From: Megalobrama amblycephala
Lineage: Eukaryota > Chordata > Actinopteri > Cypriniformes > Xenocyprididae
DNA length: 64,000 nucleotides
Direction: 5' to 3'
NCBI RefSeq assembly: GCF_018812025.1
Contig: NC_063054.1
Coordinates: 36,228,396-36,292,395 of the forward strand
The position numbers and the translations under genes were made by a program. Shown one piece after another: positions 20,167-31,640 of the stretch. Below the pieces are notes generated by a model that did no database searches, was not told the origin of the DNA, and saw only the letters and a list, made by a program, of their open reading frames with translations. Positions within the stretch are counted from its first letter, which is position 1. Every line of letters starts with the position of its first letter.

Positions 20167-21406
20167 GTAAGAACTTATGAAAAATTTCAGTTTGATTGTT
20201 TGCTCTCAAATGACCAATAGAGATGTTTTATGAATTACACATTGCATTGTGTTTTAAATTTCATTTATAATATTCTGGCAGAAAATGACCAGTACCTTTC
20301 TACAGATGTTTCTCTTATGGTGTGGACAATATTGTTCGGATTAGTCATGAATTTAATGAAGTTTAATCACAGTGAAACTCTTATCCTTTCTATTTGGTCA
20401 TTTTATATTTACTTGTACTACTTGCCAACTATCAAAAAATATGAACATTTTACGAGCTTTTTATTTAGTGCGTGAACAATAAACTTCAAAAGAATACACT
20501 CATGCTCTGAAACATTTCCCTACATGAGTGTGAACTGAATGTAATGATTTCAGACGCTTCACTGCATGTTAATTGCAATTAGATAAAAGTTCACTATAGT
20601 TTCAATTTATTTTGAATGCAGTTTGGAGTGCTTTATTAATACACTTATGTAGGACTTGTTGTTGGAATATGATTATTTTAAAATATTGTAAAAGTATACT
20701 GCTGTATGTGCTGAAAAGAATTTACAGAAAACTAAAATATACATTAAAACCTGTATGTCATGTATTGCCATGTCATATAATTGTGATTACACTAGTATGT
20801 TTAAAATAGATTAACTTATTGACTGTAATATTGAATAAACTACAGATAGACACTAAAAATAACACTAAAATTATAATTGTTCTTCACATGTTATTTAGTA
20901 TGTTAGTCAACACATCAAAATAAGCATACTTCTTTAAAACATGACAAAAGTTTATTAAAACATGAAGAATATAGAAAGATTTAGAAAGTAAAATGTTTAA
21001 TTTGTCACATTCATACAGTTAAAGGCAAGACTTTCGTTCATCTTCAAGACATAAATGAAGATATTTTAATGAAATATGAGAGTTTTCTGTTCCTCCATTG
21101 AAAGTCTGTTCTCTCAAAACTCTGATGCATTAAAAGGTTCATAAAGAGATGGAAAAATAAATCCATAGGAATGAAGCAGTTTAATCCAAGGCTTCTAAAG
21201 AGACATGATAGATTTGGATTGTATTTTATTCTTTTATTCACAGAAAATAATATTTGAACATTATTTACAGACTCAAATATGATGACAGAAGTTCACACAT
21301 GAGAACCAATGAAGTGTTGTGTTGATGATTATTCAAATGGATGATATTGGAAATACATTTTAAATGCGGCAAAGTAAATCACTTGCTCACATATTTTGTC
21401 TTTCAG
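20167..21406 (+). other. Intron of receptor copy B
   Basis: Bounded by GTAAGA and TTTTGTCTTTCAG (AG at 21405-21406), and collinear with the copy A intron. No coding exon recognised. Confidence 0.45.
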
Positions 21407-21446
21407 CAATTCAGAGTGATCATAGAGGACAAAAACAACTACAATC

Positions 21447-22262
21447 GTGACATCTTTAACACAGCTGCTGTACTACGAAGATCTGCATTTAAATCCACTG
21501 GATCTTCATGATGATCCATTTTCTTTGCACACTGAAATCAGACAGACTATCTTTCTCATCACTGGTGTTTGTGTGGGTCTGCCAGCTCTGGTTTGGGCTT
21601 TTCGTCTTCTGCACCTTCAGAGAAAGATCAGAGGTCGAATCTCAGCCTTCATTGTCCTCCTCCTCCTCATCAGTAGCCTGATACAACTGCCCCTAAACCT
21701 ATATTCAGTGATACAACTCAGGAAATTACACCTGAACCCTAAGCTTCTCCAGTTCTGGTCACTGTTAAGTTTGTGTGGTTTTCACCTCCATCAGCTGGTG
21801 GCTCTAGAGGCGGCTCTGTCACATATTTTCTCACACTCCTGCTGCATCATAACCTCCATCCTTGTGCTCATCTTTTCCTTACCATTCTTTGTGGATCTAT
21901 TTGGAAATGAGTTCATTTTTATATTTCTTAGTAGTTTCACATGTCTTGCATCACTGGGTGTATTTACTGTAGTATTGTGTGTAGTCAGATCTGAAATCTG
22001 TTCTACTCCTGTCAACGAAAAAACATGTTTAGTGTTCACCGTTACCTTTATTAACTTTATGCTGTTTTTAGCAGTGTTGATCCCTGTAATTATCTTCAGG
22101 AATATAGCTAGACCGCATTGGACTTTTATGTCTCCCCCCTTCATGGGTTTGAGAGCGATGTTAGACCCTCTCCTGTGTGTTCTGGTCTGCAGAGGAAATC
22201 TCAACGATGCTCAGACACCACAAACACACACAGAACCCAACGCTGATCAGACGTCAGTCTGA
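21447..22262 (+). CDS. Seven-transmembrane receptor-like protein, copy B
   Basis: A 271-codon open frame lies in one exon (exon begins at 21407). Hydrophobic segments fall near residues 32-52, 63-87, 100-123, 128-150, 154-178, 193-216 and 228-248. The last contains LDPLLCVLVCR, shared with the minus-strand receptor at 9821-10630, and VCVGLPALVW in segment 1 matches CAGLPALVW there. It is presumably a plasma-membrane receptor of the class A type, perhaps chemosensory; ligand unknown. Oddly, the expected start codon is GTG (GTGACATCT) and there is no in-frame ATG before segment 1; an in-frame TAG lies 21 bases upstream at 21426-21428, so a start from exon 1 is blocked unless another splice site is used. 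Copy A has the same GTG. The gene may be a pseudogene that lost its start, or may use a non-AUG start. Confidence 0.65.
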   Translation: MTSLTQLLYYEDLHLNPLDLHDDPFSLHTEIRQTIFLITGVCVGLPALVWAFRLLHLQRKIRGRISAFIVLLLLISSLIQLPLNLYSVIQLRKLHLNPKLLQFWSLLSLCGFHLHQLVALEAALSHIFSHSCCIITSILVLIFSLPFFVDLFGNEFIFIFLSSFTCLASLGVFTVVLCVVRSEICSTPVNEKTCLVFTVTFINFMLFLAVLIPVIIFRNIARPHWTFMSPPFMGLRAMLDPLLCVLVCRGNLNDAQTPQTHTEPNADQTSV

Positions 22263-22689
22263 ACTTCACTTTCATCAGTCCTTGGGTCTGAATTTGCTAT
22301 TTCAATCATTGTACTTTATTTTGAGGTTCATTCAAAACAAAACAAAGATGTGTACTGATCTGTACAGTATATTAGTAACAAAACTTGCATGCATACATGT
22401 GCTTCTCGACTCTTCAGAGCAGCAGAAGTTGGCGGCAGATTTGCTTGTTTTGAAGGTCTGTCTTGTCCTGTAGACTCACACTTGTTGTCTCTGTTGTTGG
22501 GTCTATTGATGCAGCAGCATGTTTGAAATACAGAAGAATGCATGTGTATGGGCTGGTATTGACCAGTGCTCGTCACCTGCCTTTTTGTTGGGATTTTATG
22601 ATGCCTTTTATTTTATTTTATTTTTTCATTTCATAAATTATCAGACCAGGATGTCTGTGTATTCATCAGCAATAGCAAGTCTTTATTAG

Positions 22690-22918
22690 ACCCTGGCCCC
22701 TTCTGTGTCTATTTTTAAGTCCTTGTTAAAAACTTTTTTATTTTCCTTAGTGTACTGATTACCGTGATATGTTTAACTCTTAAATAGGTGGTTTTATATT
22801 TTCTTCTGGTTTATTTTTTGTATGTGTGCTATTCTTGCTCTTCTGTAAAGCACTTTGGTCAGCCTGGGGGCTGTTGGAAATGTGCTATACAAATAAAATT
22901 GAACTTGAACTTGAACTT
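22690..22918 (+). repeat. LINE 3' end with GAACTT tail
   Basis: Contains TAAAGCACTTTGGTCAGCC and TGCTATACAAATAAA, and ends in ATTGAACTTGAACTTGAACTT, a tandem hexamer tail typical of fish LINE/SINE 3' ends. The 5' part is truncated. Confidence 0.7.
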
Positions 22919-24227
22919 ATTAGCAGCATATAGTTAAAATAAAATACCTCAAAAGGGGTATACAAAGAATAAAACATAAGTTTATGAACTGTCACAAATA
23001 AATACTTTGGCAGCTTTGTTTGTGTCACAGTTTCAGTTCAGTTTGGACTTTGTTTGTGTTTGCATCATTTCCCTGCCTGTGTTAGTCACTATGGTTACTA
23101 GTTTGATTTGCCATCACATTCAGCTGTGTCGTCATTAATCACTTTGTCTGAATGTGAATTTAAGTTCCTGTGTTCTCAGTTTATTTTGTCTGGTCTCATC
23201 TATGTTTCACTGAAGCTACCCTGTGTTTGAATTGTCTGTGCTGAATTCATTAAAGACTTTTGGAATCTTCATCCTCATCTTCGTGCATTTATATACTATA
23301 TACAGTATAATTTTCACACAAGACATATGATAGCCCAAAAGGAAGTCAGTAATGAGTTGTTTGAAAAACGCATTCTCTGGAATTTGATTTACTCCTCATC
23401 CGATTACAAGCAATCTCAGTCAGCATGAAATCAAAACTTTAAGGATGCTAAATTACGAGCGGATTTTTGTTTGGCCATGGCGAGGCAACATACTGATCAT
23501 GAAAAAAGAGAAACAGGAAGTGTGTTATAACTTCTGCATACATTGACTTATTTTGATCACATGGATGTGACTATCATGAGTCAAAGTCATAGTGCCACCA
23601 ACTGGCAGCAGGAAGAGTGTCACTTCAAATGCTTTGAAATCGCCCTCATATTTACCCGATTGACTTCATTCTTCTTGTTTTAATAAACTTTTGACAAAAG
23701 TTTTAACCACAGTCACCAAACTCTGTACATATATTGTTCTCATCAAGTTGGACAACTTTCTAATTCACAGTCATTAGCTCCGACCAACAGGGCGTCAGCT
23801 ATTTTGGTTTGAATGTGATTTTTTTGAAAAATCAGGCTCTGAATTTTTAACTACTTCTCATTGGGGATTCTTACGATTCTCACCAAACTTTCTGAACCTG
23901 ATGCAAAGACATTGACAATGCTACATTGCAAATGGATATTGGATATCTCGAACAGTGTTGCCATGGGTTGGGCCTATCATCACTGCTTGCAGCTATATTT
24001 TTGGTTTGATTTTCCCCATCACCATGGGCAGTCCATCTTTTCATCTCTTGTGCCTCGAACAGGGAGATCGCTCCCTCGAGGAACATTTCTACTTTGCTTA
24101 GCAGTCGACTGCCTTTGCTCATTCCTCCTCATGGGAATAAATACCTCTACAAAGTCCCAGTTGTCCGGGGAGGGACCTTCACTGCATTTGTGGAGTGGGT
24201 GTGGTATCATGTGGATTGCCAGGAAAT
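22919..24227. other. Repeat-derived sequence without intact genes
   Basis: Bases 23022-23330 begin TGTCACAG, with ATTAAAGAC at about 23250, and are LTR-like, but no matching end duplication was found. 23340-24000 (with CATAGTGCCACCAACTGGCAG near 23590) resembles a dispersed fish repeat. Frames in 23860-24300 look like chance. Confidence 0.35.
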
Positions 24228-24660
24228 TATTATCAGTGTATAAATAGGAAAAAATAGAACTTGAAAACAGAAAATGCTGAGCAACTTCCAGAAGTTGCAA
24301 AGCTCATAAAACCAGCTAAACATACAACTCAGAATCATCAGGCTGAAAAGATTCATGTATTCTAGTCTGTATTATATGTCAGTTCATCTTTAATGACTTC
24401 AAGGGGAAAAAATCAATAAACAACCATGTCTTTCCTATATATATTCAGGAATTTTTTTTACAGTGCTGTGCTCATGGCATAAGAAAGTTTTCAGTCTCGC
24501 TTTATTTCCTCTCTCATTCTATTTCTGTTTTTGCTCTTTCTTCTTTTTTTTTCTACTGCTGGTTTCTGGTTGTTGGTTTATCTGCTGGTTTGATCTTCGC
24601 TCTCATATCTGAGCTCTGACTGTGGTTTCAGTAAAGATTAATGACCAGCCAACATCATTT
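24228..24660 (-). pseudogene. Relic promoter/exon 1 copy of the minus-strand receptor gene
   Basis: Collinear with 10670-11090: shares TAAAACCAGCTAAACATACA, TCAATAAACAACCATGTCTT and the upstream CTGCTGGTTTCTGGTTGTTG. The similarity ends in what would be the intron, and no coding exon follows. The splice donor is mutated (GTAAGA in the intact gene, GGAAAG here). A decayed fourth receptor locus. Confidence 0.7.
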
Positions 24661-24767
24661 CACTAATCATATCATCAGCACATTGGAAAGTGTGAACAAG
24701 TCTTAGTCAGGTGAATTCACTATCATTCTGATTAGATTATAAGAGCTGACTGATTGCTATAAAACAA

Positions 24768-25250
24768 GGGTGTCCAATCCTGCTCCTGGAGGACCACTGT
24801 CCTGCTGAGTTTAGCTCCAGCTGCAATTAAACACACGCGCGATTTAAAGGGGCCGCAGCCTGAATCGGTGCATAGTTAATGATGCCCCAAAATAGGCAGT
24901 TAAAAAAATTAATTAAAAAAATCTATGGGGTATTTTGAGCTGAAACTTCACAGACACATTCAGTGTACACCTTAAACTTATATTACATCTTGTAAAAACT
25001 GGTTCTAGGGCACCTTTAATATATATGGTAGACATATTTGAGTTCACAAAGAGACATTTGATTTGTAAAGTTGGTGAGATCTCTTCTAAACTTTAGAGAT
25101 AAATATGAGAGCACCAGACCCAGATAGAAGTGTTCAACAGAAGAAAGAAACTGGAAGTTTTCATTGATCCTAATGACCTTGATTAGCTGCTTCAGGTGTG
25201 TTTAATTAGGGCTGGAGATAAACTTGGGTGGAAAAATTGAACACCTTTAC
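24768..25250. repeat. hAT-like MITE interrupted by a TTAA mini-element
   Basis: Left part GGGTGTCCAATCCTGCTCC...GGAGGACCACTG, right part CTTGATTAGCTGCTTCAGG...TAATTAGGGCTGGAG, together matching a common cyprinid MITE with one end degraded. The insertion at 24848-25015 separates them. Confidence 0.55.
24848..25015. repeat. TTAA-flanked mini-element
   Basis: 168 bp, AGGGGCCGCAGCC... to ...TCTAGGGCACCT, with TTAA on both sides (24844-24847, 25016-25019). It equals the terminal part of the larger elements at 32467-33429, 43806-44763 and 53212-55774. Confidence 0.75.
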
Positions 25251-25369
25251 CATGCTTTCTAGAAAGGTGTCTTTTATATTTTAAAAGGAATTTATTGATG
25301 CACCACTGAAGTGTGGTTGAAATATTAATGTTGTTTCAACATTAACTTGGAACATCAGATGGCAACATT
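25020..25369. other. Flanking DNA of the MITE and solo LTR
   Basis: Includes the right part of the hAT-like MITE (to about 25250) and AT-rich sequence. No gene seen. Confidence 0.4.
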
Positions 25370-25374
25370 GTTTT

Positions 25375-25734
25375 TGTAACAATCTCTGTCTGTGTTCCCA
25401 GTGTCTGTCTTGGACTCTTATTTTGAAATTTGTCTTCATGTTTCCCTGCTGCTTTCCCCTTGCTAGCTACCATAGCTACCCTCATGTGTTCCTATGACAA
25501 TAAACCACACCCTCTCATTACCTTGTGTAGTCTTGTCCTATGTATAATTAGCCCTAGTGTTTCACTTGTTCTCTGTCAGTCGTTGAATGCAGATTATTTG
25601 GTCGTGTTTCCTCCTGTTCCGTGTCTTCATTGTTTATGCCAGTTCCTTTGTGGATTATTTTAATAAATCTCTAACTGCATGTGGATCTGCTTCTCAGTCT
25701 GCTCCTTTGCCTGCCTGAATGCCCAATCATTACA
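25375..25734 (+). repeat. Solo LTR
   Basis: 360 bp, TGTAACAATC to CAATCATTACA, with inverted ends TGTAA/TTACA. Exact 5-bp duplication GTTTT flanks it at 25370-25374 and 25735-25739. AATAAA-type signals occur, for example ATTTTAATAAATC near 25660. No internal element region remains, so it arose by LTR-LTR recombination. Confidence 0.85.
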
Positions 25735-25739
25735 GTTTT

Positions 25740-26328
25740 ATGTTGTAATTACATTTCAGTTGAATTTTCAGTGTTTCAACAAAAGTGGTTTAGAATCAGC
25801 AGCACATTGTAACATTGATTGAACCAAAGATTATTTTTGTTACTTTCAGTGTTAATTCAACATCGATGATGTAGAATCAATAGTGTAACGATGATTCAAT
25901 AGCATTACCATAGATTTTTTTTGTTGAAATCTCACCATTGTTTCTCAACAGAAAATCCAAAAAGTTAATTATGCCAATTCTATCGTAACCGTATAGAATA
26001 GCATAGTTCTAATAGCCTACTTAGTGTCTTCTGATAGTTAGTGAAACTAAACTGCAACAGTTTGGAGATTAAATAATAACAGATTTGTCTAAATTTAAAT
26101 AAACAAAAAATATAGAGGAAACATTTACCTTTCCTATTGTTAAACCAATGTTCAGTGATATCTCCCAAAGTTTTCAGAATTTTTGCAAATTAATTTTTCT
26201 GTATATATTATCGATATGGCAACTAGTAAATACATGAAGATTCATCATGCTAGCATATGTGGAAGTATTTAAACCATGTGTGTTACAATTAACCCCGTGT
26301 TAGGGTGTGCCCCCCATACCCGTCCCAG
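25740..26328. other. AT-rich intergenic DNA
   Basis: Nothing coding recognised. A repeated wording TTCAACAT/GATTCAA near 25330-25900 suggests an old repeat. Confidence 0.35.

Positions 26329-26412
<84 letters not shown>
26329..26412. repeat. Compound microsatellite (CT)n(CA)n(GA)n
   Basis: About 10 CT, then about 24 CA, then about 9 GA units. The CT and GA arms are complementary, so one strand can fold with the CA tract as loop. Confidence 0.95.
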
Positions 26413-27581
26413 ATTGATCATGAAGAGACTTTATAGCCAAGTCACTCAAAATACAACATTTGTTGTCTGTCTGTCTGTATGATATTGATATACTACTTTA
26501 ATTGGTTAGAGTTCTAGCGAGTTCCCTAGTGAGTTCCCCTTGCTGTCTACTCCCTATATAGGCAGCTGTCTTCTAAGGCAGCATCTTAACTAAAGGGAAA
26601 CCTAAAAGTGACTGATTTAAAATAATCTTCCTAGGCAGACACCACACCAATAGCATTTCTCACATGAATCAGATGAGACACTCAATTCATAATTGACAGT
26701 TTGACACCAACACACTATAAAAAAAGATTTTGTGAAGTAGTAAATAAAAGAGATTTTATGTTTTACAAGAAAATATTTCCGTCTTTGCACTTAAAAATGT
26801 CATGTTTAACTGAATGTGTTATTTGACATTTCTTTGTAATTATTTGTAAAAATGTACTAGCAAATTCAGAGTGAAAATTGCTTCAAAGTAAATCCTATAC
26901 CATATATATATATAAATGCATGCCATTTGGATAATAGTGTAATATATAAGGTTTCTACATAAGTTTAGGAACAGATTTCATCTTGAGAGCATGTATATGA
27001 TGCCTCACAATGCTTTTCTATGCAGCTCACGATCTGCTTTTCTTTTGTTTGGCAATATATCATGTGCACAAGCTTTTAGACCTTGTCTCAGTGGATCTTG
27101 ATGTTATTTTGAGTTTTGTATTTGGAGCATTAGACTTTGTGGCACCTCAAATCCTACATGTTTTGTACTTCTTCCAGCATGAAATGTCACGTCTCTTTAT
27201 TAGATTTAGCTTTTTTAGAGATTGCATAACAACCCTGCACTGCAAACAAAACTTTTGTCTCTATTTCTCAATTTTTCTTAACTCAATTTAACAGGCAAAC
27301 TCCAGAGATAATTAGTCAGAGATCCCAAAGACAAAAATATCTGCTGCTGTATCCTATCTGGTACCAAACGCTGGTTAATGAGTGTTGAGCTGGGCCTCGT
27401 TTCCACCGCTGACATTGGAAGGTGAAGCTGTACAATCATTTGGTTTCTTCCCCGAGCGATTTGCAGTATGTTTTCTGAACCGTTGGAGGTAATTACTCTG
27501 TTAGACGTGAACTCTGCTACAGGAGGGACTTGACTGCTTGAGACCTTTGAGTCTGAACTTCAAGTCCAGCTAACAAAGGCT

Positions 27582-27582
<1 letters not shown>
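26413..27582. other. Intergenic DNA, no gene recognised
   Basis: AT-rich. The 27340-27520 part is more balanced and may be single-copy, but has no convincing exon. Confidence 0.35.

Positions 27583-27620
<38 letters not shown>
27583..27620. repeat. Poly-T run of 38 bases
   Basis: An uninterrupted T tract followed by GCAGAACAGG. On the minus strand it could be the poly-A tail of a retroposed sequence, though no source gene was recognised. Confidence 0.9.
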
Positions 27621-27622
<2 letters not shown>

Positions 27623-27889
27623 AGAACAGGAGAGAGAGTGAGAGGAAATTGATTAAACATGTTTTTCCCATCCTTTGATGTTAATGACACTAGTGACTCT
27701 GGGCGTGAGAACATGGCGTCTCCTCTGAGGAGCAGATGTGATCAAAGATCCTCTCTGCAGATTCAAGCCGTCACAGTCAGACTCTCTGGGCTGTTCAATA
27801 TTTGAAACATGTCCCGTACTAAATAAGAGGGGATGAGCAAGCCAATATATACTGCCTGCCTGGCCAAAAAAAAAGTTGCAGTTTGTATA

Positions 27890-28408
27890 TATATATGATT
27901 CAACAATATCCAGTGGTTCGGAGCGTGTATCAAACTGCCAAAGTCACACGATTTCAGTAAATGAGGCTTGATTACGTCATAAGTGTTTTGAAATTTCAAT
28001 GGTTCACCACTGGGGGGGCGTGACTTTGGCAGTTTGATATGCACTTCGAACCACTGATTCGAAACAAAAGATTCATAAAGCTTCAAAGGTTCATGAAGCA
28101 GTGTTCACTAGATATTGTTGAATAAAGTTGTTATTTAGGTTTTTTTGGCGCACAAAAAGTATTCTCGTCGCTTCATAACATTAAGGTTGAACCACTGTAG
28201 TCACATGAACTGTTTTACATATGTCTTTAGTAGCTTTCTGGGCATTGAAAGTGTTAAATATCTTGCTGTCAATGCAGGCCTCACTGAGCCATCAGATTTT
28301 ATGAAAAATATCATAATTTGTGTTCTGAAGATGAACAGGTGTGGAACAACATGAGAGTGAGTAATTAATGACAGAATTTTCATTTTTGGGTGAACTAACC
28401 CTTTAACG
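27890..28408. repeat. Foldback MITE, partial copy
   Basis: Carries the TGGTTCGGAGCG...TGATTCGAAACAAAAGATTC region and the TTTTTTTGGCGCACAAAAAG and GGTGAACTAACCCTTTAA end found in full at 48944-49890. The right end is TTAA-bounded; the left arm is short. Confidence 0.7.
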
Positions 28409-28699
28409 GCGTAAAATAATTTCAATATTCACTAATGCATTATTAAAATCAAAAGTTGTATCTGTTCATTATTATTGTTATGGACCTGAGCTGTGTTTAA
28501 CATAATTGTGTCGACACCCGGTGCATCTCAGTTTTGCTACTGCACAAGCCTCACCTCAGTACTGAGAGGTTGCCATAGTTACATCACACCTGTTTCTGCT
28601 AATGAGTTAACCTACTTCCAGATGCCTAATGTTTCTAGGGTCTTGCATTTAAATCAAGTGCGTTTCCTGATTCAGAATCTGTTTAGGTGTGTCTCATTG
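28409..28699. other. Unassigned sequence before foldback MITE
   Basis: Moderate GC, possibly an old LTR fragment (GTTGTGTCGACACCC-type text near 28505). No gene. Confidence 0.25.
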
Positions 28700-28703
28700 T
28701 TAA

Positions 28704-29527
28704 AGGATTAGTTCACTTTTTAATTAAAATATCCTGATAATTTACTCACCCCCATGTCATCCAAGATGTTCATGTCTTTCTTTCTTCAGTCGAAAAGAAA
28801 TTAAGGTTTTTGATGAAAACATTACAGGATTTTTCTCCATATAGTGGATTTCAATGGAGCCCAAACAGTTGAAGGTCAAAATTACAGTTTACAGTGATCC
28901 CAGATGAGAAATAAGGGTCTTATCTAGAGAAACCATCGCTCATTTTCTAAAAAAAATTAAAAATTTTATACGTTTTAACCATAAATGCACATCTTGAACT
29001 AGCTCTCTTCTTCTTCTTCGAATTCCGGCAGTGTAGACACTGCTAAGTGTATTACTGCCCTCCACAGGTCAAAGTTTGAACTAAATTGTTATATACAATA
29101 TTCTAGTGCAAGTATATAACAATTAGTTCAAACTTTGACCTGTGGAGGGCAGTAATACACTTAGCAGTGTCTACACTGCCGGAATTTTAATAGAGAAGAA
29201 GAGAGCTAGTTCAAGATGAGCATTTATTGTTAAAACTTATATAATTTATTTATTTATTTTAAGAAAATTAGCGATGGTTTCTCTAGATAAGACCCTTATT
29301 CCTCGTCTGGGATCATGTATAACGCTTTGAAGCTGCACTGAAACTGTAAATTTGACCTTTAACCGTTTGGGCTCCATTGAAGTCCACTATATGGAGAAAA
29401 ATCCTGGAATGTTTTCATCAAAAACCTTAATTTCTTTTCGACTGAAGAAAGAAAGACATGAACATCTTGGAGGACATGGGGGTGAGTAAATTATCAGGAA
29501 ATTTTAATTTGAAAGTGAACTAATCCT
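28704..29527. repeat. Long foldback MITE between TTAA sites
   Basis: The arms of about 390 bp are inverted copies of each other, from AGGATTAGTTCACTTT to AAAGTGAACTAATCCT, with a loop near 29095-29110. TTAA lies at 28700-28703 and 29528-29531. Arm identity is high, so it is relatively young. Confidence 0.9.
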
Positions 29528-30420
29528 TTAACATTTAAACACTTGCTTATTGCACATTCAGCCTAAATATATTGCTTACACCATTAAAAATTAGTATGCA
29601 TGCAATATATTGAGCCTGTGTAATAGAAATAATATGCAACAATGTTTTAAACATATGCCATTGTTGATTATTTCCTTTATTTCTGATCAAATACTAGCAT
29701 AAAGCAAATTTTGTGTAAAAATGTTTTTGTTAGAATAAACATTTGTGTTACAAAATATTGCACTGGATATTAATTCTGGTTCACTGATCACACTATATAG
29801 AAAAACTATAAATGGAAAGGTCTGTGCTTGATCTACTGACGACGCGCAAATTAAAGAACACAAAAACAGCCGGATCACTTCCATAATGGCCAACGCAATC
29901 TACCAAGAGTAGCGCAAATTAGCATTTGGTTTAAGATGTGCTTTTTTACCAGTAAATTGACTAGCGCAAACCTTAGTAAACTACCTCATTTAAATATTCT
30001 CCTCCCATAAATTTTGCATCTGAAAGTAAACCTTCATATGCAAATTCATATGCAATAAGATCAGCCACAAAAATAACCCTGTCCACACCTTTTCAGTGCA
30101 AATTTTTCAATGCATGTCCTAAGAAAATCCTGACAGTAGTTTTTTTAACGGCAAAAGAGGGTTTGCGCCTAAATATACTAGGCCTATATCGTTTTTGTAC
30201 AATATACAATGATTTATTTACTTAGAATATTTGTCTTGTTTTCCAGTACAAATATATAAACATTCTTAAAGCAAGAGATATTTTCTTAAGAAGCAAAATG
30301 AGTTAAAATGCTTCTCAAGTAGCCTACATGCATTTTTATTTACGAATGTTTAGATATTTGTACTAGAAAAAGTACAAAAATACTGAGGAAGAAAATAATT
30401 TTTGCAGTGTAGAAATAGTG
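29528..30420. other. AT-rich DNA without recognised genes
   Basis: 29820-30150 has a patchwork resembling old repeats. Nothing supported. Confidence 0.35.
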
Positions 30421-30572
30421 GTAGCACTTCATTTTACAGTCCTATCCCCCACATTTTTATTATAGTAATTACAATAACTGGGTAATAACTCTGTACTAAC
30501 CCTGAACCTATAAATCCTAACCTTAACCCATTCTTGGTAAGTAAGTGCATGTATGTAAAATAAAGTGCAACC
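30421..30572. repeat. Small MITE
   Basis: Inverted ends GTAGCACTTCATTTTACAGTC and ATGTAAAATAAAGTGCAACC (GCACTTNATTTTACA), with TAACCCTGAACCTA and similar text in the middle. A common fish MITE layout. Confidence 0.6.
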
Positions 30573-31640
30573 AAAATAGTTGGGTGCATTGCATTGTGGG
30601 ATACACTAACCTGTGGGGCATGCACTGTTTGCACGGGCATGCACACATAGTGCAGAATTTGGCAAATGTAGTCGGTTATTTACTGTAGGTAGACAATATG
30701 CATACAGAAAATAAGCACATTTTGCACAATATGCATTTGATTATTATGATGTTGAATATTTACATTTTGCTGGTGATTTAAACACTGTTATGAATTCAGT
30801 TTGGTTTGTTTTTTAAAGAAAGAAGAACAGAAAAAGGCTTTTTTTTCAACACTCCAATCAATGTTAAAAGAAAAGTATGATTTTTGAAAGTGTCTTAAAC
30901 TCTTTTTCCCCACTGGAAAACTTTGACACACAAGAATACAGTGAATCCAAAGACTTTGAATCCCTCGTTTTGTCACAGGATAACATGTAATCCTGATAGA
31001 TAAACTCAGAGTCTGTGATGGATCTTACTGGATACCAGACCACACACAGCAACAGAAAACTGTAACTCTACGAGTCCTTGTTTTCGCCTGGCTCTAGCTG
31101 AAATCCACGAGAGATTCCCCAACCATTCTGGAGGAGGATTTCTGTGATATTGCTCTAACACTGAGAACACAACTCAAGGGAATGAACCTGGACTTTAGTG
31201 ATAAGAGCCGTGGAAACTAACCTTAGCTTTATCAGCCAGGCCGGATTACACAGGTGCAGACCAGACGAGACACTGTGAGTTCAGTAAGATATCTAGAGCT
31301 TTATAAACCCTGGGTTAAATCTGACAGGTGAAAAACAACACAAGACAAGAAAAAATAAAACTAGTGGGAATTAAATATTGAGTAAACACTGGATATAAAA
31401 TAATTCAATGTGAAAAGGAGAGTAAAATAAGGCTCGACAGCTCTCTCTAGTGGCTAGAGGAGCAAACACGATTTTTAATTTTTTTTATGTTTTTTTGTTC
31501 ACTGTAAATAGGCTTCAGTTTCTGTCAAAATTGGTATCCGTGGATGATTTATGGTCTCCTGTCGTGTCACAGTTGTGATTGTGTGACAGGCAGTTATTGT
31601 CATATTTAAGTCATCGTTTAGAATTAATGCAGCGGTTGTT
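30573..31640. other. Intergenic or intronic DNA
   Basis: 30960-31290 is the least AT-rich part, and a donor-like CAG|TAAGAT lies near 31284, but no frame was convincing. No repeat boundaries seen. Confidence 0.3.

Noticed and set aside
23022..23330. Possible solo LTR starting TGTCACAG
   Set aside because: No matching CA-end with a 4-6 bp duplication could be found.
26276..26482. Frame with a long Thr-His repeat
   Set aside because: Translation of the (CA)n microsatellite.
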